From Microbacterium telephonicum (GTDB taxonomy: Bacteria > Actinomycetota > Actinomycetes > Actinomycetales > Microbacteriaceae), in NCBI RefSeq assembly GCF_003651225.1, contig NZ_RCDB01000003.1, positions 62,001-126,000 of the forward strand: a stretch of 64,000 nucleotides of DNA, given 5' to 3'. Shown here one piece after another: positions 1 through 8,452 of the stretch. How positions within the stretch are numbered: the first letter of the stretch is position 1; the number at the start of each line of letters is the position of its first letter. The notes below the pieces were generated by a model. It had not been told where the DNA came from and did not search any database. It saw only the letters and a list, made by a program, of their open reading frames with translations. The position numbers and the translations under genes are program-made.

Positions 1-873
1 GTCGCGCCACCGCTCGTGCAGTGCCGGGGCGTCCAGGCTCACCCACCTCCCGGCGCGCCGGGCGGCGTCGATGAGGCGGTGACGCGCCGGCCACGGGATG
101 TGCGCGAGCACGCCCGGCGTTTGCACGACGAGGGTCGCGTCGGGCGGCGCGGTCGCGGCGAGAGCGGCGAGGCCCTCCTCGCCGTCGCCGGCTTCGAGCG
201 TCGGCGGATCGGACGCCGCGATCCGCAGGGCTTCACGCACGCGCTGCGCACGTCCGGTCTCCCCCGGCCACACGAGGCCGGTGAGCCACGCGGCGGTGTG
301 ATCGGATGCGGGGTCGAGCGGGGTGAGGTCGATGCCGGCGCGCCAGACGATCTCCGGCAGGTGCACCGTCGGCATCCGCTCGCCGCGCACGGCGCACTCC
401 AGCACGACGGGAGACGGCCCGTCGGCGGGATCGAGCGCGAGGATGCCGGAGGCACCGCGGTACCGATAGGAGTAGCGGTCGGGGTACAGGCACAGGCCCG
501 CGCTGGCGCCGATCTCCAGCAGCGCGATCGGCCCGTCGATCCGGCTGAGTGCGGGCAGGAGCGCGGCGCAGCGCTGCGGCTCGTTGGTCTGCAGCGATCG
601 CGCCGAGGCTTCGGCGACGACCGCGTCGGCGTGCTCCAGCAGCCAGGCGCGCCAGCGCGGGAAGTCGGGCTCCCCCGAACCGAGCAGCCGGGTGACGGCG
701 AACACGAGCGGCGGCTGCCGGCGGTTCGCGGGGATCCCGGCGAGCACGCGCTGCACGTCAGGGTCGGATGCCACCCCCGCCGCCCATCGGCCGTACAGCT
801 CCGAGCGCCCCGGCGCCTCGTCGCGGGCGAACCGCGCGTAGCGCTCGGCGACGGCGGCGGTGTCGGCATCCAT
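1..873 (-). CDS. DUF2332 family protein, C-terminus cut by window edge
   Basis: Reading from the ATG at 873 gives 291 codons with no stop before the window edge, so the C-terminus is missing. The start of the protein (MDADTAAVAERYARFARDEA) and the later block LLEIGASAGLCLYPDRYSYR match the actinobacterial DUF2332 family, whose function is unknown; the GASAGL stretch resembles a nucleotide- or SAM-binding loop, but that is inference. No Shine-Dalgarno is visible; a GACGAT hexamer at 880-885 lies 6 nt before the ATG, fitting a leaderless transcript. It is divergent from msrB. Confidence 0.8.
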   Translation of the reverse strand, partial: MDADTAAVAERYARFARDEAPGRSELYGRWAAGVASDPDVQRVLAGIPANRRQPPLVFAVTRLLGSGEPDFPRWRAWLLEHADAVVAEASARSLQTNEPQRCAALLPALSRIDGPIALLEIGASAGLCLYPDRYSYRYRGASGILALDPADGPSPVVLECAVRGERMPTVHLPEIVWRAGIDLTPLDPASDHTAAWLTGLVWPGETGRAQRVREALRIAASDPPTLEAGDGEEGLAALAATAPPDATLVVQTPGVLAHIPWPARHRLIDAARRAGRWVSLDAPALHERWRD

Positions 874-959
874 CCGACCATCGTCGCAGGCGCTCGGCGC
901 ATGCGCAGGAACACGCGTGCCCTCGCTCGGGTTGAATAGGGCAGGAGTAAGGAGTCCTC

Positions 960-1367
960 ATGACCTACCGTGTAACCAAGACCGACGAGCAGTGGCGGGC
1001 CGAGCTGTCGCCCCAGCAGTACGCGGTGCTGCGCCAAGCCGGAACCGAGCGCGCCTGGACGGGCGAGCTGCTCGACGAGAGCCGCGCCGGGCTCTACACC
1101 TGCGCGGCCTGCGGGTCGGAGCTGTTCCGTTCGGGCACGAAGTTCGATTCGCACTGCGGCTGGCCGAGCTTCTACGAGTCGGTGCGCCCCGATGCGGTGG
1201 AGCTGATCGAGGACCGCAGCCACGGCATGGTGCGCACCGAGGTGCGCTGCGCGAACTGCGGCTCGCACCTGGGGCACGTCTTCCCCGACGGCTTCGGCAC
1301 CCCGACCGGCGACCGCTACTGCATGAACTCGCTGTCGCTGTCGTTCGCGCCCGAGGACCAGGCGTGA
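960..1367 (+). CDS. msrB: Peptide-methionine (R)-S-oxide reductase MsrB
   Basis: This 135-aa cytoplasmic enzyme reduces the R epimer of methionine sulfoxide in proteins and so repairs oxidative damage. Two zinc-binding CxxC pairs (CAAC near residue 44, CANC near 98), the GWPSF block and the C-terminal catalytic cysteine in RYCMNS are all present, and length is normal for a single-domain MsrB. A GGAG-like ribosome site precedes the ATG. The stop overlaps the GTG start of the following nitroreductase gene (GTGA), so the two are probably translated together; both are redox enzymes. Confidence 0.96.
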   Translation: MTYRVTKTDEQWRAELSPQQYAVLRQAGTERAWTGELLDESRAGLYTCAACGSELFRSGTKFDSHCGWPSFYESVRPDAVELIEDRSHGMVRTEVRCANCGSHLGHVFPDGFGTPTGDRYCMNSLSLSFAPEDQA

Positions 1368-1930
1368 CGGGCGGCGTCCTCGAAGCCGTCCGCACCCGCC
1401 GCTCCTGGTCGAAGGTGACCGACGAGGCCCCGACGCACGCCGAGCTCGCCGAGTTCGTGTCGGCGGCGGGACGCGTGGCCGACCACTCGGCGCTGCGGCC
1501 GTGGCGACTCATCGAGTTGCGCGGCGCCGATCGGGAGCGGCTGGCCGTGGCGATCGCGAAGGCGGAGGGCGACAAGAAGCCGTCGAGCAAGCCGCTGCGC
1601 GCACCGCTGCTGATCGCGGTGGTGGCCAGCTACCGCAAGAGCAAGGTGCCGCGGTGGGAGCAGGAGGCCGTCGCCTCCGGCGTCGCCCACATGCTCAGCC
1701 TGCTGCTGGACGATGCCGGCTGGGGCGTGTTCTGGCGCACCGGATCCGCGACCCGCGCCAAGGCCGTCGCGAAGGCGCACGGCCTCACGAAGGACGAGGA
1801 GCTGCTGGGCTGGCTCTATGTCGGCGGCAAGCCGGTGCGCACCAAGGCGAGCCGGCGCAAGAGCGTCGACGCCTCAAAGCATCTGAGCCGGATGCCGCAG
1901 CCGAAGAAGGCGCGCGCACACAAGGCCTGA
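1364..1930 (+). CDS. Nitroreductase family protein
   Basis: The protein has 188 aa from a GTG that overlaps the msrB stop by 4 nt. The start ([20 protein letters not shown]), ALRPWRL and the LLGWLYVGG block are typical of the FMN-dependent nitroreductase fold, which uses NAD(P)H to reduce nitro compounds, quinones or flavins; the true substrate is unknown. The C-terminus is a basic tail (KASRRKS...PKKARAHK), longer than in many relatives. Coupling to msrB suggests an oxidative-stress role, which is inference. Confidence 0.85.
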   Translation: MTGGVLEAVRTRRSWSKVTDEAPTHAELAEFVSAAGRVADHSALRPWRLIELRGADRERLAVAIAKAEGDKKPSSKPLRAPLLIAVVASYRKSKVPRWEQEAVASGVAHMLSLLLDDAGWGVFWRTGSATRAKAVAKAHGLTKDEELLGWLYVGGKPVRTKASRRKSVDASKHLSRMPQPKKARAHKA

Positions 1931-1968
1931 CGGTCCCACTGCGCTGATGCGACGGTCCGCGCCGAGCC

Positions 1969-2889
1969 TCAGCGCCGGCGCGGCACCGACGCGACGACGA
2001 CCGAGCCGAGCGCGATGACGATCGTGATCAGCTGCACCCACCACGCCGGCGAGGCCGGCGCGGGCCACAGCGCGTCGAGAGCGAACGCGGTCAGCAGCTG
2101 GCCGACGACCGTCCCGAGCCCCAGGAGCAGCACGCCGGTGTGCACGACGAGCGCGGCCGACAGGAAGATGTACGTCACCCCGATCACCCCGCCGGTGTAC
2201 ACCCACGGTTCGGCGGGCGGCGACGACGGCGACCCGTTCACCGCGACGCTCGCGGCCGCCGCGACGAGAAGGATCGCGGTGCCGCCGATGAAGTTGACGA
2301 GCGTCGCCGCCAAAGGCGTGCCGACGCGCTGACGCAGACGACCGTTCGTCGCCTGCTGCCAGGCGATGCCCGCGCCGGCCGCGAACGGGAGCACCAGCAT
2401 CCACAGCGACACGCGCTCGAGCACGCCGCCCTGCAGCGAGACGACGACCGCCAGGAGTGCGAGGGCTCCCCCGACCACGCGCGGGACGGTGACGGCGACG
2501 ACCCCGGCGGGGCCGTAGCCGACGCGGTCGAGCACGAGTCCGTGGAGGGTCTGCCCCGCGACGACGCCGACCGTGAACAGCGCGACGCCGATGACGGCCA
2601 CCGCGAGCCCCTGGGTGGCGACGGTGAGCGCGCCCGCGGCGCCGCCGCACAGCATCCACCAGGGGATCGTCCCGCCGCGCACACCCGACGCGAGAACCGC
2701 GAAGCCGCGACGGCCGGTGGGCAGCACGGCGGAGAGCACGATCAGCACCACGAGCCCGGAACCGAACGAGACGGCGGCGGCGACGAAGCCGTCGTCCAGC
2801 CGCGCGCCCAGCTGGCCGTTGACGCGCGCCTGCAGGGCGGTGAGGGCACCGACGAGCACGGCACCGCCGATCGCGAGTCCGGCCGGCAT
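1969..2889 (-). CDS. DMT family transporter (YdcZ/DUF606-type)
   Basis: About 306 aa made almost wholly of hydrophobic helices (roughly ten), with two similar halves beginning GLAIGGAVLVGALTALQARV and a glycine-rich helix pattern, as in drug/metabolite-transporter proteins of the DUF606 class. Substrate unknown. I chose the ATG at 2889; a GTG at 2916 would also be in frame but starts only 2 nt from the end of the tRNA-Thr gene, so translation from it would need a processed or read-through transcript. No clear ribosome site precedes either start. Confidence 0.85.
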   Translation of the reverse strand: MPAGLAIGGAVLVGALTALQARVNGQLGARLDDGFVAAAVSFGSGLVVLIVLSAVLPTGRRGFAVLASGVRGGTIPWWMLCGGAAGALTVATQGLAVAVIGVALFTVGVVAGQTLHGLVLDRVGYGPAGVVAVTVPRVVGGALALLAVVVSLQGGVLERVSLWMLVLPFAAGAGIAWQQATNGRLRQRVGTPLAATLVNFIGGTAILLVAAAASVAVNGSPSSPPAEPWVYTGGVIGVTYIFLSAALVVHTGVLLLGLGTVVGQLLTAFALDALWPAPASPAWWVQLITIVIALGSVVVASVPRRR

Positions 2890-2917
2890 CCGCGCGGACG
2901 GCTCGGAGGAAACCACG

Positions 2918-2990
2918 TGCCGGCTACAGGACTTGAACCTGCAACCCCCGTATTACAAGTACGGTGCGCTACCAATTGCGCCAAGCCGGC
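2918..2990 (-). tRNA. tRNA-Thr (anticodon TGT)
   Basis: A 73-nt cloverleaf: acceptor GCCGGCT pairs with AGCCGGC, D-arm GCGC/GCGC, anticodon stem CCGTA/TACGG around loop CTTGTAA, and T-arm GCAGG with loop TTCAAGT. The anticodon TGT reads ACA codons. The 3' CCA is not encoded. A TAGACT -10 element lies at 3000-3005. The DMT transporter follows directly and may share the transcript. Confidence 0.97.
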
Positions 2991-3044
2991 AGACGACCCA
3001 GTCTAGCCGGGGCGTCGGCCGCCGCTCTGCGCGGCGGGTCGCCG

Positions 3045-3995
3045 TCAGGGCGTGGGGGTCGCGGTGGGCGTCGGCGAGGCCGTCTGCGTCTTGTAGAACG
3101 CGTCGCTGGCGCTGGTGAGCACGAACTGCGAGAACTCCGCCGGATCGCTCAGCGATCCTACGTACTGCTGCCCGTTGACGAGCACCGTCGGAGTACCGGT
3201 CAGGGCGATGTCGTCGGTGTCGGGGATGCCGGAGATCGCACGCTCGGTCGCCGACTTCACCCAGGTGGAGAACGACTCCTCCTCGATGCAGGCGCGCACC
3301 TTCTTGGGGTCTTCGACGCCCGAGGCGATCGCGAGGCTCGCGAGCTCCTTGTCGGTGAACCCGTCGGAGTCGACGGCCGGTTGCTTGGAGAGCAGCTCGT
3401 TGTTGTAGGCGAAGAACGTGTCGGGCGAGTAGGTCGCGACGCACGCGGCCGCGCCGGCGGCGCGCAGCGAGTACTTCGTGCCGTTCGACTTGGCCGTCAG
3501 CATCGAGACCGGGTGGTACGTGAGGGTGACGGCGCCCTGGCCGACCCACGACGAGAGCTGCTGCACGTTGGCGATCTGCCACTCGCGTGCGGCCGGCGAG
3601 AGGTAGTCGACGTAGACCCGGATCTCCACGGGCGGTTTCGCGGTCGCGGTGGCGGTCGGGGTGGCCTCCGCGGCCGGCGCCTCGTCGGTCGGCGCGGGCT
3701 CCGCGGCATCCGGGTCGGGCGCGCTCATCCCCTGCACGGCGCCGCTGATCGACGAGACCGCGAACCCGTCCTCGCTCGTGTTCTCGGGCGAGAGCTGCGG
3801 GCGCGAAGCCGCGGATCCGACGACCCAGGTGACGACGACGGCGACGACCGCGACCGCGGCGACGGCGGCCAGCACGAGGGCGGAGCGGCGCGCCAGGCGC
3901 GCGCGCGACTGCTTCACGTGCACGAGCTGCGCCTTCTCGCGCAGCACCTCGCGGCGGTCGCGCTCCGGCTCGTTCGTGGAGTCGTCGTCAGACAT
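3045..3995 (-). CDS. Membrane-anchored DsbA-like thioredoxin-fold protein lacking CXXC
   Basis: 316 aa from the ATG at 3995 (GAGAGG ribosome site 4 nt before). Order: charged cytoplasmic N-terminus, one membrane helix at about residues 39-60, a Pro/Ala/Thr-rich linker to about 120, then a DsbA-like extracellular domain with the cis-proline loop GTPTVLVNG near the C-terminus. At the usual CPxC site (about residues 132-135) the sequence reads LSPA, so disulfide exchange is not expected. It may be a chaperone or binding protein. The tail is a TPTPT-type repeat. Relatives with CXXC are thiol-disulfide oxidoreductases; this one has lost the catalytic pair. Confidence 0.85.
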   Translation of the reverse strand: MSDDDSTNEPERDRREVLREKAQLVHVKQSRARLARRSALVLAAVAAVAVVAVVVTWVVGSAASRPQLSPENTSEDGFAVSSISGAVQGMSAPDPDAAEPAPTDEAPAAEATPTATATAKPPVEIRVYVDYLSPAAREWQIANVQQLSSWVGQGAVTLTYHPVSMLTAKSNGTKYSLRAAGAAACVATYSPDTFFAYNNELLSKQPAVDSDGFTDKELASLAIASGVEDPKKVRACIEEESFSTWVKSATERAISGIPDTDDIALTGTPTVLVNGQQYVGSLSDPAEFSQFVLTSASDAFYKTQTASPTPTATPTP

Positions 3996-4152
3996 GGGAC
4001 CTCTCGACACAGACAACGGCCGGGAAATCGGCCAGGGCGCGCGGGTATCACGCCGAGGACGATGCTAATCACGCAGGCTGGGAAATGCCCAGACAGCGCC
4101 CCCGCGCGGCGTGGGAGCCGGCGGGGTGGGACGTGTGAGCCGCGGGCCGTGC

Positions 4153-4158
4153 GATAAT
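4153..4158 (+). promoter_or_regulatory. Candidate -10 element for ugpC/msiK
   Basis: GATAAT matches the -10 consensus closely. It would give a leader of about 85-95 nt before the ATG at 4256. No good -35 match is seen 17 nt upstream. Confidence 0.4.
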
Positions 4159-4165
4159 GACGATG

Positions 4166-4239
4166 CGTCCAACGACGGACGTGCGGGACAAGCCCCCGCT
4201 CATTCCATCACTACGGATCGTCCGGCACGTACCTGCCGG
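4166..4239 (+). ncRNA. Structured 5' leader, candidate msiK RNA motif
   Basis: Between the -10 element and the ribosome site the leader can fold: CGGACG (4176-4181) pairs with CGTCCG (4219-4224) around an inner hairpin GCGGG/CCCGC (4183-4187 with 4195-4199); a second hairpin CCGGCA/TGCCGG ends just before GAAGGAGA. Actinobacterial genes for the shared sugar-ABC ATPase MsiK are known to carry a cis-acting RNA called msiK RNA. Position and gene match that; I cannot check the covariance model. Confidence 0.4.
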
Positions 4240-4255
4240 TGAAGGAGAAGAAAAC

Positions 4256-5359
4256 ATGGCATCTGTCACGTTCGACAACGCCACCCGCCTGTACCCCGGC
4301 GGAACCCGCCCCGCGGTCGACAAGCTGAACCTGGAGATCGCCGACGGCGAGTTCCTCGTTCTGGTCGGTCCGTCCGGTTGCGGTAAGTCCACCTCGCTGC
4401 GCATGCTCGCCGGCCTCGAAGAGGTCAACTCCGGCCGCATCCTCATCGGCGACCGCGATGTCACCGACATCCCGCCGAAGGACCGCGACATCGCGATGGT
4501 GTTCCAGAACTACGCGCTCTACCCGCACATGACCGTCGCCGAGAACATGGGCTTCGCCCTCAAGATCGCCGGCGTCGGCAAGGAGGAGCGCGCCAAGCGC
4601 GTCGAAGAGGCGGCCAAGCTCCTCGACCTCGAGCAGTACCTCACCCGCAAGCCCAAGGCCCTCTCCGGCGGTCAGCGTCAGCGTGTCGCCATGGGTCGCG
4701 CGATCGTGCGTCAGCCGCAGGTGTTCCTCATGGACGAGCCGCTGTCGAACCTCGACGCCAAGCTCCGCGTCCAGACGCGCACCCAGATCGCGTCGCTGCA
4801 GCGTCGCCTGGGCGTCACCACGGTCTACGTCACGCACGACCAGACCGAGGCGCTCACGATGGGCGACCGGATCGCCGTGCTCAAGGACGGCCTGCTCCAG
4901 CAGGTCGGCACCCCGCGCGACCTGTACGAGAAGCCCAGCAACGTGTTCGTCGCCGGCTTCATCGGCTCGCCGGCCATGAACCTGTTCCCGGTGCACCTCG
5001 CCGAAGGCGGCGTGCAGTTCGGGACGAAGATCGTGGGTGTCGAGGCCGACGTGCTCGGCAAGGCGCACGGCTCCGAGGTCACCGTGGGCGTGCGCCCCGA
5101 GGACATCGTGGTCAACCCCGAGGACGGCCAGGGCCTCTCGGTCGACGTCGACCTCGTTGAGGAGCTCGGCGCGGATGGCTACCTCTACGGTCACACCGAG
5201 ATCAACGGGAAGCGCACCGACGTGGTGGCGCGCGTCGACGGCCGCCGTCACCCCAACGCGGGCGACAAGGTCGTGCTGGCCCCTGTCCCCGGTCACGTGC
5301 ACGTCTTCGACATCGAGTCGGGCGAGCGCCTCACCGACAAGGCCATCGCCTCGGCCTGA
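4256..5359 (+). CDS. ugpC: Carbohydrate ABC transporter ATP-binding protein (UgpC/MsiK type)
   Basis: 367 aa. The ABC ATPase domain carries Walker [10 protein letters not shown] at residues 38-46, Q-loop VFQNYALYPH, signature LSGGQRQR, Walker B VFLMDEP and switch histidine VTHDQTEA; the C-terminal third is the OB-like MalK regulatory domain (GVRPEDI...). Such proteins power several sugar or glycerol-3-phosphate importers. No permease or binding protein is adjacent, which fits a shared ATPase of the MsiK kind. Start: ATG after a strong GAAGGAGA site; an upstream in-frame start at 4157 is rejected. A DUF4032 gene follows, beyond a terminator hairpin. Confidence 0.93.
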   Translation: MASVTFDNATRLYPGGTRPAVDKLNLEIADGEFLVLVGPSGCGKSTSLRMLAGLEEVNSGRILIGDRDVTDIPPKDRDIAMVFQNYALYPHMTVAENMGFALKIAGVGKEERAKRVEEAAKLLDLEQYLTRKPKALSGGQRQRVAMGRAIVRQPQVFLMDEPLSNLDAKLRVQTRTQIASLQRRLGVTTVYVTHDQTEALTMGDRIAVLKDGLLQQVGTPRDLYEKPSNVFVAGFIGSPAMNLFPVHLAEGGVQFGTKIVGVEADVLGKAHGSEVTVGVRPEDIVVNPEDGQGLSVDVDLVEELGADGYLYGHTEINGKRTDVVARVDGRRHPNAGDKVVLAPVPGHVHVFDIESGERLTDKAIASA

Positions 5360-5376
5360 TCGAGAAACTCCACCGG

Positions 5377-5411
5377 CGCGGCGCGGGATGTCATCGACGT
5401 CCCGCGCCGCG
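5377..5411 (+). terminator. Rho-independent-type hairpin after ugpC
   Basis: A perfect 12-bp GC stem (GCGGCGCGGGA with TCCCGCGCCGC plus one outer C-G pair) around an 11-nt loop. There is no T-run, as is usual for GC-rich actinobacteria. It would limit read-through into the DUF4032 gene. Confidence 0.65.
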
Positions 5412-5450
5412 GCGCATTCCGGCATCCGTCATTCGAACGAGAGGAGCGAC

Positions 5451-6770
5451 ATGCCCTCGTCGCTGACCATCACCGCTTCCAGCATCGACGCCGGGCTGCT
5501 CTCCTTGCCCTGGTCGACGCCGCTGGCGGAGTGGCCGAACGAGGCGATCGTGTCGCTCCCGAAGGGCATCTCCCGCCACCTCGTGCGCTTCGCGAACCTC
5601 TCCGGCAAGACGATCGCCGTCAAGGAGACGACCTCGACGATGGCCCGCCGCGAGTACGAGATGCTGGGCCAGCTCGCCCGGCTCGACGTGCCGTGCGTCG
5701 AGCGCGTCGCCGTCATCGAGGGCCGCCGCACCGCGAAGGGCGAGGAACTCCCCGCCGCCCTCGTCACGGCGCACCTGCGCTTCTCGCTGCCGTACCGCGC
5801 CCTGTTCACCCAGAAGCTCAAGCCCCACACCGCGACGCGCCTGGTCGACGCCCTCGCCGTGCTGCTCGTGCGACTGCACAACATCGGCTTCTTCTGGGGC
5901 GACGTGTCGCTGTCGAACACGCTGTTCCGCCGCGACGCCGGCGCGTTCGCGGCCTACCTCGTGGACGCCGAGACCGGCGAACTGCACGACGGCGGCCTCA
6001 CCCCCGGGCAGCGCGCGCACGACCTCGACATCGCCCGCGTCAACATCGCCGGCGAGATCATGGATCTGGAGGCGGGCGGCCGGCTCGAGGACTCCATGGA
6101 TGCCGTCGCCATCGCCGACGGCATCGTCGAGTCCTACCACTCGCTGTGGGGCGCGCTGAAGGACGAGGAATCCTTCGCCGCCGACGAGGCCTGGCACATC
6201 ACCGAACGCGTGCGACGCCTCAACGACCTCGGCTTCGACATCGGCGAGATGTCGATCAACGCGACCCCCGACGGCGCGCGCGTGTCGATCCAGCCGAAGG
6301 TCGTGGATGCCGGGCACCACCAGCGTCGCCTGCTGCGCCTGACCGGACTCGACGTCGAGGAGAACCAGGCACGCCGTCTGCTCAACGACATGGACCAGTT
6401 CAGCGCGCGCGTCTCACGCCTGGGCTCGGACGAGGAGATGGTCGCCCACGAGTGGCTGACCCGCGTGTTCGAGCCGGTCGTGAAGGCGATCCCGTTCGAT
6501 CTGCGCGCCAAGCTCGAGCCCGCCGAGGTGTTCCACCAGCTCCTCGAGCACCGCTGGTACGCCTCGCAGGCACGCGGCCGCTCGGTGCCGATCGCGGAGG
6601 CGCTGTCGAGCTATGTCGACGACGTCCTGCGCCACCGCCGGGACGAGGCGACGGTCATGGGACCGCCCACCGACACCACCGCGATCGACGTCGTCGGCGA
6701 CATCGACGAGGACGACCTGCCGGAGCCGTCGGCGCGGACGGCGGCGCTGAACTGGCGCGACCTCGTCTGA
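5451..6770 (+). CDS. DUF4032 protein with kinase-like fold
   Basis: 439 aa starting at an ATG after GAGAGGAG. The N-terminal half looks like a protein/lipopolysaccharide-kinase fold: Lys58 in IAVKE, Glu68/Glu70 in RREYEM, a catalytic-loop-like GDVSLSN (Asp151, Asn156) and Asp172 in VDAETGE. The C-terminal part carries the family's DUF4032 region (LDVEENQARRLLNDM, HRWYASQARG). Function is unknown; kinase activity is inferred from the residue pattern. It sits directly after ugpC/msiK, which suggests a role in sugar uptake control. Confidence 0.8.
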   Translation: MPSSLTITASSIDAGLLSLPWSTPLAEWPNEAIVSLPKGISRHLVRFANLSGKTIAVKETTSTMARREYEMLGQLARLDVPCVERVAVIEGRRTAKGEELPAALVTAHLRFSLPYRALFTQKLKPHTATRLVDALAVLLVRLHNIGFFWGDVSLSNTLFRRDAGAFAAYLVDAETGELHDGGLTPGQRAHDLDIARVNIAGEIMDLEAGGRLEDSMDAVAIADGIVESYHSLWGALKDEESFAADEAWHITERVRRLNDLGFDIGEMSINATPDGARVSIQPKVVDAGHHQRRLLRLTGLDVEENQARRLLNDMDQFSARVSRLGSDEEMVAHEWLTRVFEPVVKAIPFDLRAKLEPAEVFHQLLEHRWYASQARGRSVPIAEALSSYVDDVLRHRRDEATVMGPPTDTTAIDVVGDIDEDDLPEPSARTAALNWRDLV

Positions 6771-6803
6771 GCGGCGGCGTGTGGGCTCAGGGCCTCGCCC
6801 GGG

Positions 6804-7442
6804 TCAGTAGCCGACGGTGAAGCGCCCGCGCACGTGCCGGGGCTGCTCGATCTCGTCGACCACGGCGATCGCGAAGTCCTCGCCCGAGATGAACGACTCG
6901 CCCGCGGCATCCGTCACGAGCACGTCGCCGCCGTCGCGGTACGCGCCGGTGCGCTCGCCCGGGTTGTAGGCGCCGAATCCGCCGGCCGGGTGGATGAAGA
7001 ACCAGTCGCGGTCCGACACCTCGGCCTGCAGGTCCTCGAGCACGCCGATCATCTCGAGCGCCTCGGTCTTGAACTCATCGGGGAAGCCGGAATCGACCAG
7101 CCGCGGGCCGCCCGGGGCGACGAGGCTGCCGCCGGCGCCGCCGATGACCCCGAGCCGCACGTCTTCGGGCAGGGTCGCCGCGAGCGCCGCGAGGTTCGGA
7201 CGCACGAGGCCTTCCATGTCGCCGCGCGGGGCGACGGCCGAGACGACGACATCCACCCCGACGAGCTCCGCCAGCAGCGACGGCACGTCGGCCAGCGACC
7301 CCTCGATGTACAGGGCGCCCTGCTGGCGCTCGGACGGGATGCGCCGCGCGACCGACAGCACGGTGTGACCGCGCGAGACGGCCTCGGCGACGATGTGGCG
7401 TCCGGCGTAGCCGGATCCTCCGATGACGGCGATGCGGGCCAT
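6804..7442 (-). CDS. NAD(P)H-binding oxidoreductase, SDR-like
   Basis: 212 aa. The N-terminal Rossmann motif GGSGYAGRHI and basic residues in VARRIPSE suggest NADP(H) binding; the middle part VSAVAPRGDMEG and the GGAGGSLV block are typical of the PF13460 NAD(P)-binding family (flavin reductase/YwnB-like). The catalytic YxxxK of classical SDRs is not evident. Substrate unknown. It is transcribed on the minus strand, convergent with the DUF4032 gene, and is followed upstream by rlmB 23 nt away. Confidence 0.85.
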   Translation of the reverse strand: MARIAVIGGSGYAGRHIVAEAVSRGHTVLSVARRIPSERQQGALYIEGSLADVPSLLAELVGVDVVVSAVAPRGDMEGLVRPNLAALAATLPEDVRLGVIGGAGGSLVAPGGPRLVDSGFPDEFKTEALEMIGVLEDLQAEVSDRDWFFIHPAGGFGAYNPGERTGAYRDGGDVLVTDAAGESFISGEDFAIAVVDEIEQPRHVRGRFTVGY

Positions 7443-7465
7443 GGTGTCCTCTCGGTTCGGCGGCC

Positions 7466-8452
7466 TCAGCGCTGCGCGCGCAGCGTGGCGACCTGGTACA
7501 GCGCGACCGATGCCGCGATGCCGGCGTTGAGCGACTCGGTGGCCGCGGAGATGGGGATCGAGACGATCTGGTCGCAGGTCTCGGTCACGAGGCGCGACAG
7601 GCCTTTGCCCTCCGAACCCACGACGACCACGATCGGGCGGTCGGCGAGGTCGAGCGCGGGCAGCGAGATGTCGCCGCCGCCGTCGAGACCGAGCACGAAG
7701 ACGCCCTGCTTCTTGAACTCCTTGAGCGTGGTCGTCAGGTTCGGTGCGATGACGACGGGCAGGCGCGCCGCGGCGCCCGCGCTCGTCTTCCAGGCGGCGG
7801 AGTTGACCCCCGCCGACCGGCGCTGCGGGATGATGATGCCCTGTCCGCCGAAGGCAGCCGTGGAGCGGATGATGGCACCGAGGTTGCGCGGATCGGTGAC
7901 GCCGTCGAGGGCGACCAGCAGCGGCGCCTGGCCGCGCTCGATGATCTGCTCGAGCAGGTCCTGCGGGTGCCCGTACTCGTACGGCGGCACCTTGAGGGCG
8001 ACGCCCTGGTGCACGCCGTCGAACCCGGCCATGCGGTCGAGTTCCTGCCGCGTCACCTCGAGCACGGGGATGCCGCGGTGCGTTGCGATGGACAGCATCT
8101 CCTTGACGCGGTCGTCCATCTCCACGCGCTGGGCGATGTAGAACGCCGTCGCCGGGATCTTCGCGCGCAGCGCCTCGAGCACCGAGTTGCGGCCGGTCAC
8201 CGTCTCGGTGTCGTCGCCCGCCTTCGCCTTCGGCGCACGGTTGCCGCCGCCCGACGAGGAACGCGGCTTGCCGCCGGCGGCGATGAACCGCTCCTGGGCG
8301 GCCTTGCGCTTGCCCGCCGGGTGCCAGGCACGATCCTCCGCCTTGGGGGTCGGTCCACGACCCTCCAGCGAACGCCTGTTCTTGCCGCCGGAGCCCTTCG
8401 TGGGGCCCTTCTTCTTGCCGCGTCCGGCGGACGGGTTTCCTGGCTTAGCCAC
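7466..8452 (-). CDS. rlmB: 23S rRNA (guanosine-2'-O-)-methyltransferase RlmB
   Basis: 328-aa SpoU-class (SPOUT) methyltransferase expected to modify G2251 of 23S rRNA with SAM. The C-terminal half has the three SPOUT motifs: [32 protein letters not shown] and [20 protein letters not shown]. The first 80 or so residues are a basic Gly/Lys/Arg-rich disordered extension ([11 protein letters not shown]), as in other actinobacterial copies, then a substrate-binding domain. It overlaps the end of cysS by 8 nt, so the two are co-translated. Confidence 0.95.
   Translation of the reverse strand: MAKPGNPSAGRGKKKGPTKGSGGKNRRSLEGRGPTPKAEDRAWHPAGKRKAAQERFIAAGGKPRSSSGGGNRAPKAKAGDDTETVTGRNSVLEALRAKIPATAFYIAQRVEMDDRVKEMLSIATHRGIPVLEVTRQELDRMAGFDGVHQGVALKVPPYEYGHPQDLLEQIIERGQAPLLVALDGVTDPRNLGAIIRSTAAFGGQGIIIPQRRSAGVNSAAWKTSAGAAARLPVVIAPNLTTTLKEFKKQGVFVLGLDGGGDISLPALDLADRPIVVVVGSEGKGLSRLVTETCDQIVSIPISAATESLNAGIAASVALYQVATLRAQR

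Noticed and set aside
16..1277. Long ORFs opposite and out of frame with DUF2332 and msrB
   Set aside because: Their composition is Arg/Ser/Pro-rich noise; the real DUF2332 frame is open to the window edge.
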